Part shown: piece after piece, positions 9,883 through 18,702 of the stretch
Layout: every line of letters starts with the position of its first letter
Numbering within the stretch: position 1 is the first letter of the stretch
Origin: Polyangiaceae bacterium
GTDB taxonomy: Bacteria; Myxococcota_A; Polyangia; Polyangiales; Polyangiaceae
Length of the DNA: 58,170 nucleotides
Assembly (NCBI GenBank): GCA_016933275.1
Contig: JAFGBI010000203.1
Location: forward strand, 1-58,170
Direction of reading: 5' to 3'
Program-made: the position numbers and the translations under genes
Notes under the pieces: model-generated
What the model saw: only the letters and a program-made list of their open reading frames with translations
Databases searched by the model: none
What the model was told of the DNA's origin: nothing

Positions 9883-11391
9883 TCATCCGAGCCTTCCCAC
9901 GAACCCCTGCAGCTCGGCGAGGGGGATCTCTTCCACGCCGACCTCGCCAGGGGCTCGCGCGAGCACGAAGCGGATCCGATCGCCGGCACGCTTCTTGTCA
10001 TGTCCGACCAGGCGGGCTGCCGCTTCCAGGTCCCATCGGGACAGGTCGGTGGGGAGCCCCACCCGGCCGAGGAGAGCGATGACCCGGGCGGAGAGATCCG
10101 AAGACGTCGCCCCTCGCGACTCGCCGATCCGTAGGGCGGCAACCAGTCCGAGGCTCACCGCCTCTCCGTGGGTGAGCGCTTCGTATTGCCCCAACGTTTC
10201 CAGGGCATGGCCGATCGTGTGTCCCAGGTTCAAGACCGCGCGGAGCCCCCCCTCGCGCTCGTCGAGCCCGACGATCCGTGCCTTGACCCGGACGGAACGG
10301 TGAACGATTTCCGCCAGCACCTCGGGCTCCCTACAGGCGATCCGGCCCACTGAACCCTCGACGAGGTCCAAGAGATCCGGGTCCCCGATCAGCGCGGTCT
10401 TGATCACCTCCGCCAACGCACTCGAGAACCCGCGGGCCGGTTCGGTCCGCAGGGTATCCATGTCGCAGACCACCGCGGAAGGCTGCCAGAAGGCCCCCAC
10501 CGCATTCTTCGCCTCGCGCAGATCCACCCCGGTCTTTCCGCCGACAGACGCGTCGACCATGGCAAGCAGGGTCGTCGGCAACGCCACCCAACGAACGCCC
10601 CGCATCCAGGTCGCAGCAGCGAACCCCGCGGTATCGGTCACCACCCCTCCGCCGAAGCCGAGCACGACCGAACCCCGATCGAGCCCCGCCTCCGCCGCCC
10701 GACCCCACACTCCGACCACGGAGTCCAAGGTCTTGCTCCTCTCACCGGGCTCCATCACGTAGGTGGCCGCGGGCCTCCCCAGCGCCCCAATCGGGCCGAG
10801 CACCCGGTGGCCGTGGAGCCCCTCCACCGTCGAGTCGGTGACCACGCACACGACCGGTGCCCTTCCCACCACTTCTGGGATGCGGGGTTCCAGCAAACCC
10901 GTTCCGACTTCCACCACGTAGGATCGCCCCCCAGCGGCCACGGCGACACCATCGCGGCCCCACGTCTCCACCACGGCTGCGGTCAACGCATCCTCGTCCA
11001 GTCGCTCGGCATCGAGACACGCGTGTGCCTCCTCGTACACCAGGGATTCCGCTGCTCGTGCGTCCTCCAATTCGGCCTCGCTCCCTCGGGTCTCTAAGGT
11101 CGCGAGTGAGGCGACGGGGAAATCGAGGGCGACGACGACGCCTCGGTCCAAGGCAGCGAGCCGAGTCTCCCGGCGTCGCAGGACCAAGGTAGGAGCGAGG
11201 ATCACCCGTCCCTCCCCCCGAAGCTCGCAGAGGAAACGCTCCCGAATTGCGCCAGGCCCTTCCGCTCCCGGCCGGCTCCCGCCGCGCCGCATCAGGTCGA
11301 CGACCTCGACCGCACCGCGTCTTGCGACGCGCTGTGCCACGACGCCTGCAACGGGAATAGGGGGGCTTACGATGACGAGGGGACGTTGCAT
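9883..11391 (-). CDS. aroB: 3-dehydroquinate synthase with N-terminal degenerate shikimate-kinase-like domain
   Basis: 502 residues from ATG 11391 (MQRPLVIVSPP). Residues ~165-502 are a full 3-dehydroquinate synthase: NAD-binding GFGGGVVTDTAGFAAATWMRG, LPTTLLAMVDASVGGKTGVD, the metal-binding region with NLGHTIGHALE and HGEAVSLG, and HDKKRAGDRIRFVL. It converts DAHP to 3-dehydroquinate in the shikimate pathway. The N-terminal ~160 residues align by pattern with shikimate kinase (VIVSPPIPVAGVVAQRVARR in the P-loop position, IRERFLCELRGEGRVILAP, LVYEEAHACLDAERLDEDALTAAV), but the Walker A GxGKS/T and the GGG motif are gone, so kinase activity is not expected. AroK-AroB fusions exist in other bacteria; here the kinase half looks vestigial or structural. 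Confidence 0.9.
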   Translation of the reverse strand: MQRPLVIVSPPIPVAGVVAQRVARRGAVEVVDLMRRGGSRPGAEGPGAIRERFLCELRGEGRVILAPTLVLRRRETRLAALDRGVVVALDFPVASLATLETRGSEAELEDARAAESLVYEEAHACLDAERLDEDALTAAVVETWGRDGVAVAAGGRSYVVEVGTGLLEPRIPEVVGRAPVVCVVTDSTVEGLHGHRVLGPIGALGRPAATYVMEPGERSKTLDSVVGVWGRAAEAGLDRGSVVLGFGGGVVTDTAGFAAATWMRGVRWVALPTTLLAMVDASVGGKTGVDLREAKNAVGAFWQPSAVVCDMDTLRTEPARGFSSALAEVIKTALIGDPDLLDLVEGSVGRIACREPEVLAEIVHRSVRVKARIVGLDEREGGLRAVLNLGHTIGHALETLGQYEALTHGEAVSLGLVAALRIGESRGATSSDLSARVIALLGRVGLPTDLSRWDLEAAARLVGHDKKRAGDRIRFVLARAPGEVGVEEIPLAELQGFVGRLG

Positions 11392-11517
11392 GGGCAAGGG
11401 ATCGCACGTTTTTCCCCTTGGGAACAGCCGCACCAGCGCGCTTTCCGCCCGGACTCCGCTTCACCCCCCCTCGGCGGTGGAGGTTGCGGGCTGGCCGTCG
11501 TAACCTCCCCATTCGGA

Positions 11518-11811
11518 GTGGCCGAACCCATCTCGATCCGCCCCGACGGCACCGTGAGATTGGCGGTGCGCGTCAAACCACGTGCGTCCACCAGCCGCGT
11601 GATCGGGCTGCGGGCAGATGCCTTGGAGATCGCGGTGGCTGCTCCGCCCGTGGACGGTGCCGCCAACTCCGAGCTGATCGCGACGCTTGCGAAGTGGCTC
11701 GGCGTTCCCCGCAGCGCCCTGTCGCTGGTCGGTGGTGCTACGGGAAGACGGAAGCTTGTTGACATCCGTGGGGTCTCGGGTGCTGAGGTCCGGGCGAGGT
11801 GCGAGCCATGA
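11518..11811 (+). CDS. YggU/UPF0235 (DUF167) family protein
   Basis: 97 residues from GTG 11518 (VAEPISIRPDG). The family signature is clear: VRLAVRVKPRASTSRVIGL, then LEIAVAAPPVDGAANSELIATLAKWLGVPRSALSLVGGATGRRKLVDI, matching the A-P-P-V-D-G-x-A-N core of DUF167. Length is typical. The frame is open further upstream to 11386, but that part overlaps the divergent aroB and has no family similarity. The function of the family is unknown. It lies 13 bp upstream of the first signalling gene of the following cluster. Confidence 0.88.
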   Translation: MAEPISIRPDGTVRLAVRVKPRASTSRVIGLRADALEIAVAAPPVDGAANSELIATLAKWLGVPRSALSLVGGATGRRKLVDIRGVSGAEVRARCEP

Positions 11812-11824
11812 AGTGGGGAAGCCC

Positions 11825-13600
11825 ATGAGCCACCCGTCCTCGGGCCCCGCCCCGGTCGATCTCCAAGTAATGGGGATCCTTTCGGATCGCGCCACGGCCG
11901 ACCTGGTGGAGCGAGTCATCGCTCGAGCCGCACCGAGGGACGAGGTCTCGGTCGCCATCGACCTGGCCGAGGGCCTCTCTCATGCTGTGGCGTCGGCTGC
12001 CGACGTCATCTTCATTGATATCGGGCTGGGGCACGGGGCCGGGGTCGCGGCGGTGCACCATATCCGCGCCCTGATCCCGCGTGCGACCATCTACGCCCTT
12101 GCCCAGAGCGACACCCTCCAGCTTGGGACACAGGCCATCGCCCTCGGCGCCAACGGTCTCTTGATGCTGCCCCTCTCCGGGGACGAGATCCTCAGCGCCG
12201 TCGCCGATGCGCGCGCGAGAGAAACGGAGCGCCGTGCCTCCGAGGATCTCACCAACCGAGCGCGGTGGCTCGACCGCGGCGTGGACCTACTCTCCCGGAC
12301 CGGAGAGCTCACCCAAGCGCGGAACCGCCGCGACGCGGCTTCGCGATTCTGCGAGCTGGTGACGGAACACGTTCACGCCAGCGGCGCCTCGGCTTACCTT
12401 CCTGCCACGGACGGGGCGCGACAGCTGAAGCAGGTGGCGCGCGTGGGGGCTCCTGTCTCGCTGCCGCCGTTCTGCGACGAGATGGACCTCCTCTCCGCCG
12501 CCAACACGCGCGATCTCACCGTGCTTAAGCTCGCAATTGGCCGGGAAGCAGCGGGCTTCCTTGTGCTGGCCGGGCTGCCGAAGGCAACGACGGAAGAGGT
12601 CTTCCCCCTGGCTGGACTCGTGGCAACCCAGGCTGCGTCCGCGCTCGCGCTGCTCACCGCCCGCGAGCAGTCCCATCGTGGTGCGATGAAGGACCCGGCC
12701 TCCAGCGCCTACACCTTCGCCTACTTCGTCGACATCGCGGGGCGCGAGATCGACAAGTCTCGGCGACATGGACGCCGCTTCGCGCTCGCCACCATCAACG
12801 TCGAGCCGTCCTCCGGTGTGCCCCCTCCCCCGGCTGGACAACGCGCCATCGAGGTCGTCGAGCGGGTCTTGGGGACCGTGCGCGCCACCGACATCCTGGC
12901 GCGCGTTGACGAAGAGGAGCTCTACCTCCTCCTCCCCGAGACCGGTGGCATCGGCGGGCACGTCTGCCGGCGGCGGGTGCTCCGGAACCTCACCGGAGCT
13001 GGGTCCTCCGAGGGCGCGGCTCCCCTCGATGTCACGCTCGGCGTCGCGATGTATCCGCTCAACGGCACCGACCTCTCACATCTGCTTCGGGTCGCGAAAT
13101 CCCGGGCCGATGCCTCGCGGACCTCTGTGGTGCGCACGCTCGCGCTCGCTCGCTTCTCGCTGGCGGAGATCCTCGACGTCATCCTCTGGGACCTGTCGGC
13201 ACCCGGAAGCGGTCGGAGCTTGCCGGAGACGCCGCAGATGATCGAGCTTCCTGCGATCGACGTCCTCTCGCTCGCCATCGCGGCCCTGAACGATGCTCGC
13301 CGTGGCGGCGGGGCCCGCGCGGTCGCGACGGTACGTCCTGGAGTCAGCATCGGCGCCGCGGTTCGTTCGGCCATCGGCCGGGAGGCCGGCGAAGTCCAGC
13401 TCGATCTCGTCGACATCGCGGACGCTCCCGGCTGCCGTGACCTCGACGCCTTCACGTTGATCGCCGAGCATTCCTGCTATCTGTTTCTTGGTCGGGTGGA
13501 GCGCGGCTATGTCCGTGGCATTCACGCCGCCGATCCGCTCCTCGTCGACGTGGTGACGCAACGGCTTGGCGAGGCCGCACGGACACGGTTGGTGGACTGA
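11825..13600 (+). CDS. Receiver - GAF - degenerate GGDEF signalling protein
   Basis: 591 residues from ATG 11825 (MSHPSSGPAPVDLQ). Residues ~10-130 are receiver-like (VIFIDIGLGHGAGVAAVHHI, then IYALAQSDTLQLGTQAIALGANG), with the acceptor-like Asp kept but the conserved Lys missing. About 160-310 is a GAF-like region (VTEHVHASGASAYLP ... VATQAASALALLTAREQ). About 320-430 resembles a GGDEF fold (YFVDIAGREIDKSRRHGRRFALATINVE ... VVERVLGTVRATDILARVDEEELYLLLPET), but the GGDEF loop reads VDEEEL, so cyclase activity is unlikely. The C-terminal ~150 residues are not recognised. First of three stacked signalling genes; its TGA overlaps the next ATG by one base. Confidence 0.8.
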   Translation: MSHPSSGPAPVDLQVMGILSDRATADLVERVIARAAPRDEVSVAIDLAEGLSHAVASAADVIFIDIGLGHGAGVAAVHHIRALIPRATIYALAQSDTLQLGTQAIALGANGLLMLPLSGDEILSAVADARARETERRASEDLTNRARWLDRGVDLLSRTGELTQARNRRDAASRFCELVTEHVHASGASAYLPATDGARQLKQVARVGAPVSLPPFCDEMDLLSAANTRDLTVLKLAIGREAAGFLVLAGLPKATTEEVFPLAGLVATQAASALALLTAREQSHRGAMKDPASSAYTFAYFVDIAGREIDKSRRHGRRFALATINVEPSSGVPPPPAGQRAIEVVERVLGTVRATDILARVDEEELYLLLPETGGIGGHVCRRRVLRNLTGAGSSEGAAPLDVTLGVAMYPLNGTDLSHLLRVAKSRADASRTSVVRTLALARFSLAEILDVILWDLSAPGSGRSLPETPQMIELPAIDVLSLAIAALNDARRGGGARAVATVRPGVSIGAAVRSAIGREAGEVQLDLVDIADAPGCRDLDAFTLIAEHSCYLFLGRVERGYVRGIHAADPLLVDVVTQRLGEAARTRLVD

Positions 13601-14976
13601 TGGCGCGCACCGTGTTGGTCGTCGAACCCGATGTCGATGCGCTGGGGGCCCTGGCGTCGAAGCTGCGTGCGCTGGGCCTCACCGTGGCTCTCGCTGACAG
13701 CGAGGCCGACGTCGTCCAACGCGCCCGGTCGGCGCGGGCGGAGGTGCTCGTGTTGAGTGATTCGCTGACGGACCTCCCGGGCCTGCTCGCGGCCATCGAC
13801 TCCGAACCCGACCTCGCCACGGTCCCCCGGATCCTCCTCACCCGTGCCCATGGGGTCCTCCCCCCACCTGGAGTCGAGGTCGCCCGGCATGGAGACTACG
13901 ACGGCATCGCCCAGCGGGTTCATGCGCTGCAGGGCCGCGCTCCTGCCGTTCCCGCGCTGCGCGACGACTTCCGCGGTGAGCTGCAGCAGGTGAGCGTCCT
14001 CGATCTGCTGCAGCTTCTGAGCATGAACCGCCGCACCGGGGTGCTCGCGATCACGACCGGGGCGGGCGCGGGCGAAGTCCGGCTCGACGACGGTGAGGTC
14101 GTCGATGCCTGCTTCCGCCGCCTCGAGGCGGAGAAGGCCCTGTTCCGCCTGCTCGCGGAGCGGGACGGGACGTTTGCCTTCACGAGCACGCCCGGGGGCA
14201 CCCCGGGCCGCATCCAGATGCCCACGCGGGCACTACTCCTCGATGGGCTGCGGCAATTGGACGAGATCCAGCTCTGGCGCGACAAGCTCGGCGGGGACGA
14301 CGACGTGCTGGTGACCAGCATGCGACCCCTCCCGAACGACGCCGACAACGTCCGAACGACGCTGCAGGCGCTGGTTGTCCCCCGCACCGTGAACGAGCTC
14401 TTGGACGAGGTGATGATCTCCGATCATGCGGCGTTCGAGGCTGTACAGAAACTCCTCGACGACGGCCGTGTTCGGCGGGTCCCTCGGGGTGCGGCGCGAG
14501 TCCCGCTCGGACCGCCCGAGCAGCTCCCCTTGATCGGTGCCTTGGCCGGGCGGCTTCGGGCCACTGGGTACGTTGGGCCCGCGAGGATCGTATTCGCCGG
14601 ATCGCCGCGAAGGCTGGCGACCATGGCCCATACCGTCCAGCGAATCACGGATGCTCAGGCGCCGTTGGAGGCCGTTCCCACCCTGCCCATCCCCCACGCG
14701 CTTGGCGTACTCCGAATCGGGGACAGCGCCGAGCTGGTGGTGGCTGCGCTCCCTACCGTCGAAGCCTATGCTCCCCTCTGGACGTTGGCGCTCGCCGGAT
14801 CCGCCGCGGTCATCCACCTGGACGACCACACCGTCGGGCTCCTGGAGGATGTTTGTGCGGTGGTGGGGGCCACCGTGCTCGAGGTGCCGGCACTGATCGG
14901 CGAATTCGACGAGGCCGAGCCGGCCCAAGTGGCGAACCTGATCCGTACGGTACTCGATGCGCTGGCTGGTGAGTGA
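13600..14976 (+). CDS. Receiver-like + DUF4388 protein
   Basis: 458 residues from ATG 13600, overlapping the previous stop (TGATG). Residues 1-115 are a receiver-like fold (TVLVVEPDVDALGALASKLRALG; EVLVLSDSLTDLPGLLAAI), but the acceptor region is atypical. About 122-215 is a DUF4388 (PATAN-like) domain: FRGELQQVSVLDLLQLLSMNRRTGVLAI, VRLDDGEVVDACFRRLEAEKALFRLL, DGTFAFTSTP. The C-terminal ~170 residues (ARIVFAGSPRRLATMAHTVQRI ... AALPTVEAYAPLWTLALAGSAAVIHL) look like a degenerate GTPase-type fold, as in gliding/polarity proteins, but no P-loop is visible. DUF4388 proteins are abundant in myxobacteria and are thought to be protein-interaction modules of signalling complexes. Confidence 0.8.
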   Translation: MARTVLVVEPDVDALGALASKLRALGLTVALADSEADVVQRARSARAEVLVLSDSLTDLPGLLAAIDSEPDLATVPRILLTRAHGVLPPPGVEVARHGDYDGIAQRVHALQGRAPAVPALRDDFRGELQQVSVLDLLQLLSMNRRTGVLAITTGAGAGEVRLDDGEVVDACFRRLEAEKALFRLLAERDGTFAFTSTPGGTPGRIQMPTRALLLDGLRQLDEIQLWRDKLGGDDDVLVTSMRPLPNDADNVRTTLQALVVPRTVNELLDEVMISDHAAFEAVQKLLDDGRVRRVPRGAARVPLGPPEQLPLIGALAGRLRATGYVGPARIVFAGSPRRLATMAHTVQRITDAQAPLEAVPTLPIPHALGVLRIGDSAELVVAALPTVEAYAPLWTLALAGSAAVIHLDDHTVGLLEDVCAVVGATVLEVPALIGEFDEAEPAQVANLIRTVLDALAGE

Positions 14977-15025
14977 TCGCCCAAAACTCGGCCAGCCTGT
15001 GGGCCTGTGATACGGCCCCGAGAGC

Positions 15026-18000
15026 ATGACCTCGCTCGCCGTCAACGGTACCGTGGCAAGGGGCCTCGAAGCGACCGTCCGCGATTTCGTCTCCAGTCTC
15101 CCCCGGCGCCAGCAGCTCCTGGAGGAGGCGACCGTCGCGCTCGCGGGCGACCCCGGGTCCGCGGACCGGAGAACCGCACTGGAACGAACCGTCCGCGCCA
15201 CGGCGGCCACCGCACGCGCACTCGGGCTAGAGCTCTCCGCCCGGGTCCTCGAGGGGGTGGAATTGCGGCTGCGGAGAGCTGCCATCGAGGGACCGATCCC
15301 CAAAGATGTCCTCTCCGAAGTCAGCTGCACACTCTCAGCCCTGAACGACGTGGTAGCGCAGGACCGTGGCGGTCGTTTCGACGAACGACCGGCCCTGACG
15401 ACTGCGTCAGCGCGCACCTGTGTCCTCGTTCTCGGTTCCTGGTCCTTGGCTGAGGCTCTGGCCGAGGCCATCGAGGGGGTCGAAGTAGACACGGTCGACC
15501 TCCCCAACGACCTGCCCGACCGCGCGCTCGCCCTCGCCCCGGACGCAGTCGTGATCGACAGCGACCGTCACGGTGGGCGGGAGGCGGTGGAGGCCCTGGT
15601 CTCCGCCGGACTCCCTCACGCCCCCGCGATCGTGGTCGTCGGCACGTTCGAGGCGCCCGAGGCTGCGGCGCAGTTCGCTGCCGTCGGTGCGGCGCGAGTC
15701 CTCCCGCAGCCGGCGAGCGCAGACGCGCTGGCGCGGGCCATCCGAGCTGCCTTGGAGGAGCGGGGGGCTCCCCGCACCGACGCGGAGCCGATCGGTGACG
15801 TCACGATCGGGGCGCTCGCCGATCGGGTGGCGACCGAAGTGCGTCGCGGACTCGTAGGCGCAGCGGAGCTCGGCAGCGACGCCTTCTCCGTTCCCCTCGG
15901 CGACGGGGTCGACGTGCTCTCGGCGGTTTGGGCTTCGGTGGCGCGCATCCGGGAGCTTGTCACCATGCGCTCGGCCGGGAAGGTGCGATTCCAGTCGACC
16001 GGTCCCGAGGGAGCCATCGTCCTCGCACCATGGGCCGGGAGGGATCGGGGCTCCTTTGGGGGACGCCGGCACGCATCCAGCTTCGAAGTACCCCTCGCCC
16101 ATCGGCGCGCGGTCGTCGTCGACGACGATCCCGCCGTCGTCTGGTTTCTGAGCGGACTGCTCCAAGCGGCGGGGATGGAGGTCCTCGAGGCTTACGACGG
16201 TGAGAAGGCCCTCTCCCTCGTTCTTGCCAGCACTCCCGATGTCATCATCACAGACCTGCTGATGCCATTGCGGGACGGGTTCTCCCTGGCGCGCGAGTTG
16301 AAGCGCGACGTGGTGGCCCGGGACATCCCGGTGGTCCTCCTGTCATGGAAGGATGACCTTCTCGAGCGAGCTCGCGAGCTCGGCGCGGACGCGGAAGGGT
16401 ACCTGCGCAAGGAGGCTCCCGCATCAGTGGTGCTCGAACGAGTGAGGGAGGTGCTGCGACCACGCGCGCGAGTCGAAGCTCGTCTCCAACGCGGCGGTGA
16501 GGTACGAGGGCGCCTCGACGGCCTGACTCCTCGCCTCATCGTTGGCCTGGTCTGCGCGCGAGGCTCCGACGCTCGGGTGACCTTCCGGGATGCGGCCTAC
16601 CTGTACGAGGTCGAGGTTCGCGCCGGGCAGGTCCGGAGTCTTACGCGAAGCGCTCCCGACGGGCGACACGATCGCGGCGAAGCCGCCCTAGCTGGCCTAC
16701 TGGGGGCCGGGGCGGGTCGCTTCGCAGTCACTCCCGAGTCGGGACCCTGCCGGTGCGACTATGACGCGCCGTTCGACGAGCTTGCCACGCCCGTAGTGGC
16801 TCGAGCTCGCGCCGTACTCGCGGCGCTGGCCCCCGAGCGGCTGCCCGCAGTTGCCCGTGTGGAGCTCGATCTCGATCGCATGGCGCCATACCTCGCCGCC
16901 TCCCCGCGTGACGCGGGGCTCGTGGCCCAACAGCTGCAGAGGGGATTGGCCCCGGTGGCCATTTCCGCGGCGGGGGTCGGCTCACCTCGCTTGGTTGCCG
17001 ATGTTCTCACCGACATCGCCTGGCGGGGAGCCATCATGGCCGTGCTGGGTCCGAACGGAGAGGACCTCGTGACGAGGATCCAAGCGGAGCCAACCGTCCG
17101 TCGGATCGTCCCCGCAGCTTCGGACCTGCCCACCCCCTCTCCCATGTTCACCTTCGCCCTTTCCCCCGCGCCGCTGCCGCTCGGTGGGATTGGGGAGGTT
17201 GCCTGCACGCCGCTCGGGGGAGCGGCGGCGTCCATCCTTCCTCCAGCACCAACCATGACGGAATCCCTTGCCGGAACGTTGCCCCAGGTCGTCCCAGCAG
17301 GCCCCCCGCCGGATCTCCCCGAAAGCGCATCGAGTCCGGTGGAAGGCACCCCCTCCTCGCTCCCCCCTTCGATGTCCGCCCCGGATGCACTGCGGCGGCC
17401 CCTGCCTTCGACGCTGCTCATCGAGCATGGGGGTGCCCTGCCCGCCTTCGGCTGTTCCCCGAGGCTCGAGCTGCCACCAGCCCACGGACCTAACGCCGAC
17501 CCGCCTCCCCATCCAGAGGCCGGCGGGGTTACCGTCGCAGCCGAACCTACCGGCGAGGAGAGAGGTTCGCCGGTCCCGGCGGAACCAAGGCCAATCCGGT
17601 CCGAACCCCAGCCGGCCCCCACGACGGCAGTTGCCATCAAACCCTTCATCCTCTTCCCAGCCGGCAAGGGAGATCTCGGGCCGTCGGGCCAGCCGTCGGC
17701 TGCGGCAGCTACCGATATCGGACCTGCCCGTGGGTCGCCCGGTACCGATTCCGGGCCCGGTGAACCAGCGTCGGAGCCAGAACCCCAGCCACTTGGGGGG
17801 ATGGACCCTCCCGCGCGCGCGATCGTGTTTCCCCCGCGTGGCGCCCCGGCGGACGCAGGTGCCCCAGGACCCACCCTACGCGCCTCGTCCATGGCCCCGT
17901 CGGCCCTCGATGAGGATGAGGACGCGGACGTAGCGACCTCCGTTACCCCGCCCCACGCGGTCGTGGGATCGAACGACCCCGGCCAGGGACGCGGCAAGCC

Positions 18001-18523
18001 GTCCAGGTCGGTACGAGCTCGACGCCGAATCGTCCGCTCCATCGTGGGAGCAGCGCGGGTCGTGGGCATCACGGCGGCCACGGCACTCGCGTCCTTCGGC
18101 TTGGTGCGTGTCGTCTTCGCCCCGAGCGACGCTGGTGCGCCTCAAGCGGCGAGCAATGCTACCGACGACGCCGACACCAGCGCCCCCACCACGATGGACG
18201 ACGGTGTCGCTGCGGCGCCTCGCACCCCGGCGCATGCGGCGATGGTCCCCTCGGCCAGCCCGACCCTCCCCGAGGCACGCATCGAGGATCTCGACCTCCC
18301 GCCTGGTTTCATCGTCGGCGAGGGCAAAGCGCTGCTCGAGGTCGTCACTGGGGGTCGGGAGTCGATCTATATCGATGGGACCTTCGTGGGTCGCGGTCCA
18401 ACCCGCCGAGTCCCGCTCGCCCCAGGCAACCAGGAGATCGAGATCCGAGCGGAGGACGGGTCCCGGCGCCAGCAGGTCATCCTCGCTCCCGGTCGGCGAG
18501 CCCGCGTGACGTTCGGCGGGTAG
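15026..18523 (+). CDS. Large receiver - DUF4388 - transmembrane - PEGA signalling protein
   Basis: 1165 residues from ATG 15026. Residues ~1-120 are helical, ~130-240 a receiver-like fold without a clear acceptor (AVVIDSDRHGG), and ~365-480 a good receiver with acid pocket VVVDDDPAVV, acceptor Asp410 in VIITDLLMPLRDG and Lys in YLRKEA. About 485-590 is DUF4388-like (VEARLQRGGEVRGRLDGLTP, VEVRAGQVRSLTR). A long Pro/Ala/Ser-rich linker spans ~700-1000, with a single membrane helix at about 1002-1031 (GITAATALASFGLVRVVF). The C-terminus ~1095-1165 is PEGA-like (VVTGGRESIYIDGTFVGRGP, VPLAPGNQEIEIRAEDG), presumably periplasmic and wall-contacting. It could transmit between cytoplasmic phosphorelay and envelope. 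It sits 49 bp after the previous gene. Confidence 0.8.
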   Translation: MTSLAVNGTVARGLEATVRDFVSSLPRRQQLLEEATVALAGDPGSADRRTALERTVRATAATARALGLELSARVLEGVELRLRRAAIEGPIPKDVLSEVSCTLSALNDVVAQDRGGRFDERPALTTASARTCVLVLGSWSLAEALAEAIEGVEVDTVDLPNDLPDRALALAPDAVVIDSDRHGGREAVEALVSAGLPHAPAIVVVGTFEAPEAAAQFAAVGAARVLPQPASADALARAIRAALEERGAPRTDAEPIGDVTIGALADRVATEVRRGLVGAAELGSDAFSVPLGDGVDVLSAVWASVARIRELVTMRSAGKVRFQSTGPEGAIVLAPWAGRDRGSFGGRRHASSFEVPLAHRRAVVVDDDPAVVWFLSGLLQAAGMEVLEAYDGEKALSLVLASTPDVIITDLLMPLRDGFSLARELKRDVVARDIPVVLLSWKDDLLERARELGADAEGYLRKEAPASVVLERVREVLRPRARVEARLQRGGEVRGRLDGLTPRLIVGLVCARGSDARVTFRDAAYLYEVEVRAGQVRSLTRSAPDGRHDRGEAALAGLLGAGAGRFAVTPESGPCRCDYDAPFDELATPVVARARAVLAALAPERLPAVARVELDLDRMAPYLAASPRDAGLVAQQLQRGLAPVAISAAGVGSPRLVADVLTDIAWRGAIMAVLGPNGEDLVTRIQAEPTVRRIVPAASDLPTPSPMFTFALSPAPLPLGGIGEVACTPLGGAAASILPPAPTMTESLAGTLPQVVPAGPPPDLPESASSPVEGTPSSLPPSMSAPDALRRPLPSTLLIEHGGALPAFGCSPRLELPPAHGPNADPPPHPEAGGVTVAAEPTGEERGSPVPAEPRPIRSEPQPAPTTAVAIKPFILFPAGKGDLGPSGQPSAAAATDIGPARGSPGTDSGPGEPASEPEPQPLGGMDPPARAIVFPPRGAPADAGAPGPTLRASSMAPSALDEDEDADVATSVTPPHAVVGSNDPGQGRGKPSRSVRARRRIVRSIVGAARVVGITAATALASFGLVRVVFAPSDAGAPQAASNATDDADTSAPTTMDDGVAAAPRTPAHAAMVPSASPTLPEARIEDLDLPPGFIVGEGKALLEVVTGGRESIYIDGTFVGRGPTRRVPLAPGNQEIEIRAEDGSRRQQVILAPGRRARVTFGG

Positions 18524-18524
18524 G

Positions 18525-18551
18525 GGAGCGGCCCTTGGCCCGAACCGCTCC
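18525..18551 (+). terminator. Hairpin after the signalling gene
   Basis: GGAGCGG and CCGCTCC pair across a 13-nt loop, starting one base after the TAG stop at 18523. There is no T-tract, so intrinsic termination is only a possibility. Confidence 0.35.
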
Positions 18552-18702
18552 ACCGAGCTTGCTCACGTTGCGGGCCGATGAGCAGTGATTTAGAGCGCAC
18601 CCAGTGAGGCCTGCGTCAGCGACCCCGACTCGGCTGCCGGGGACCACCCCCCTCCCGAGCCAGGCGGAGCCCCCGCGAAGCTCCACCCCGAACCACGCAG
18701 CC

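Noticed and set aside
16759..18081. 440-codon minus-strand frame inside the large signalling gene
   Set aside because: Low-complexity shadow of the Pro-rich linker; the plus-strand product has receiver and PEGA motifs on either side.
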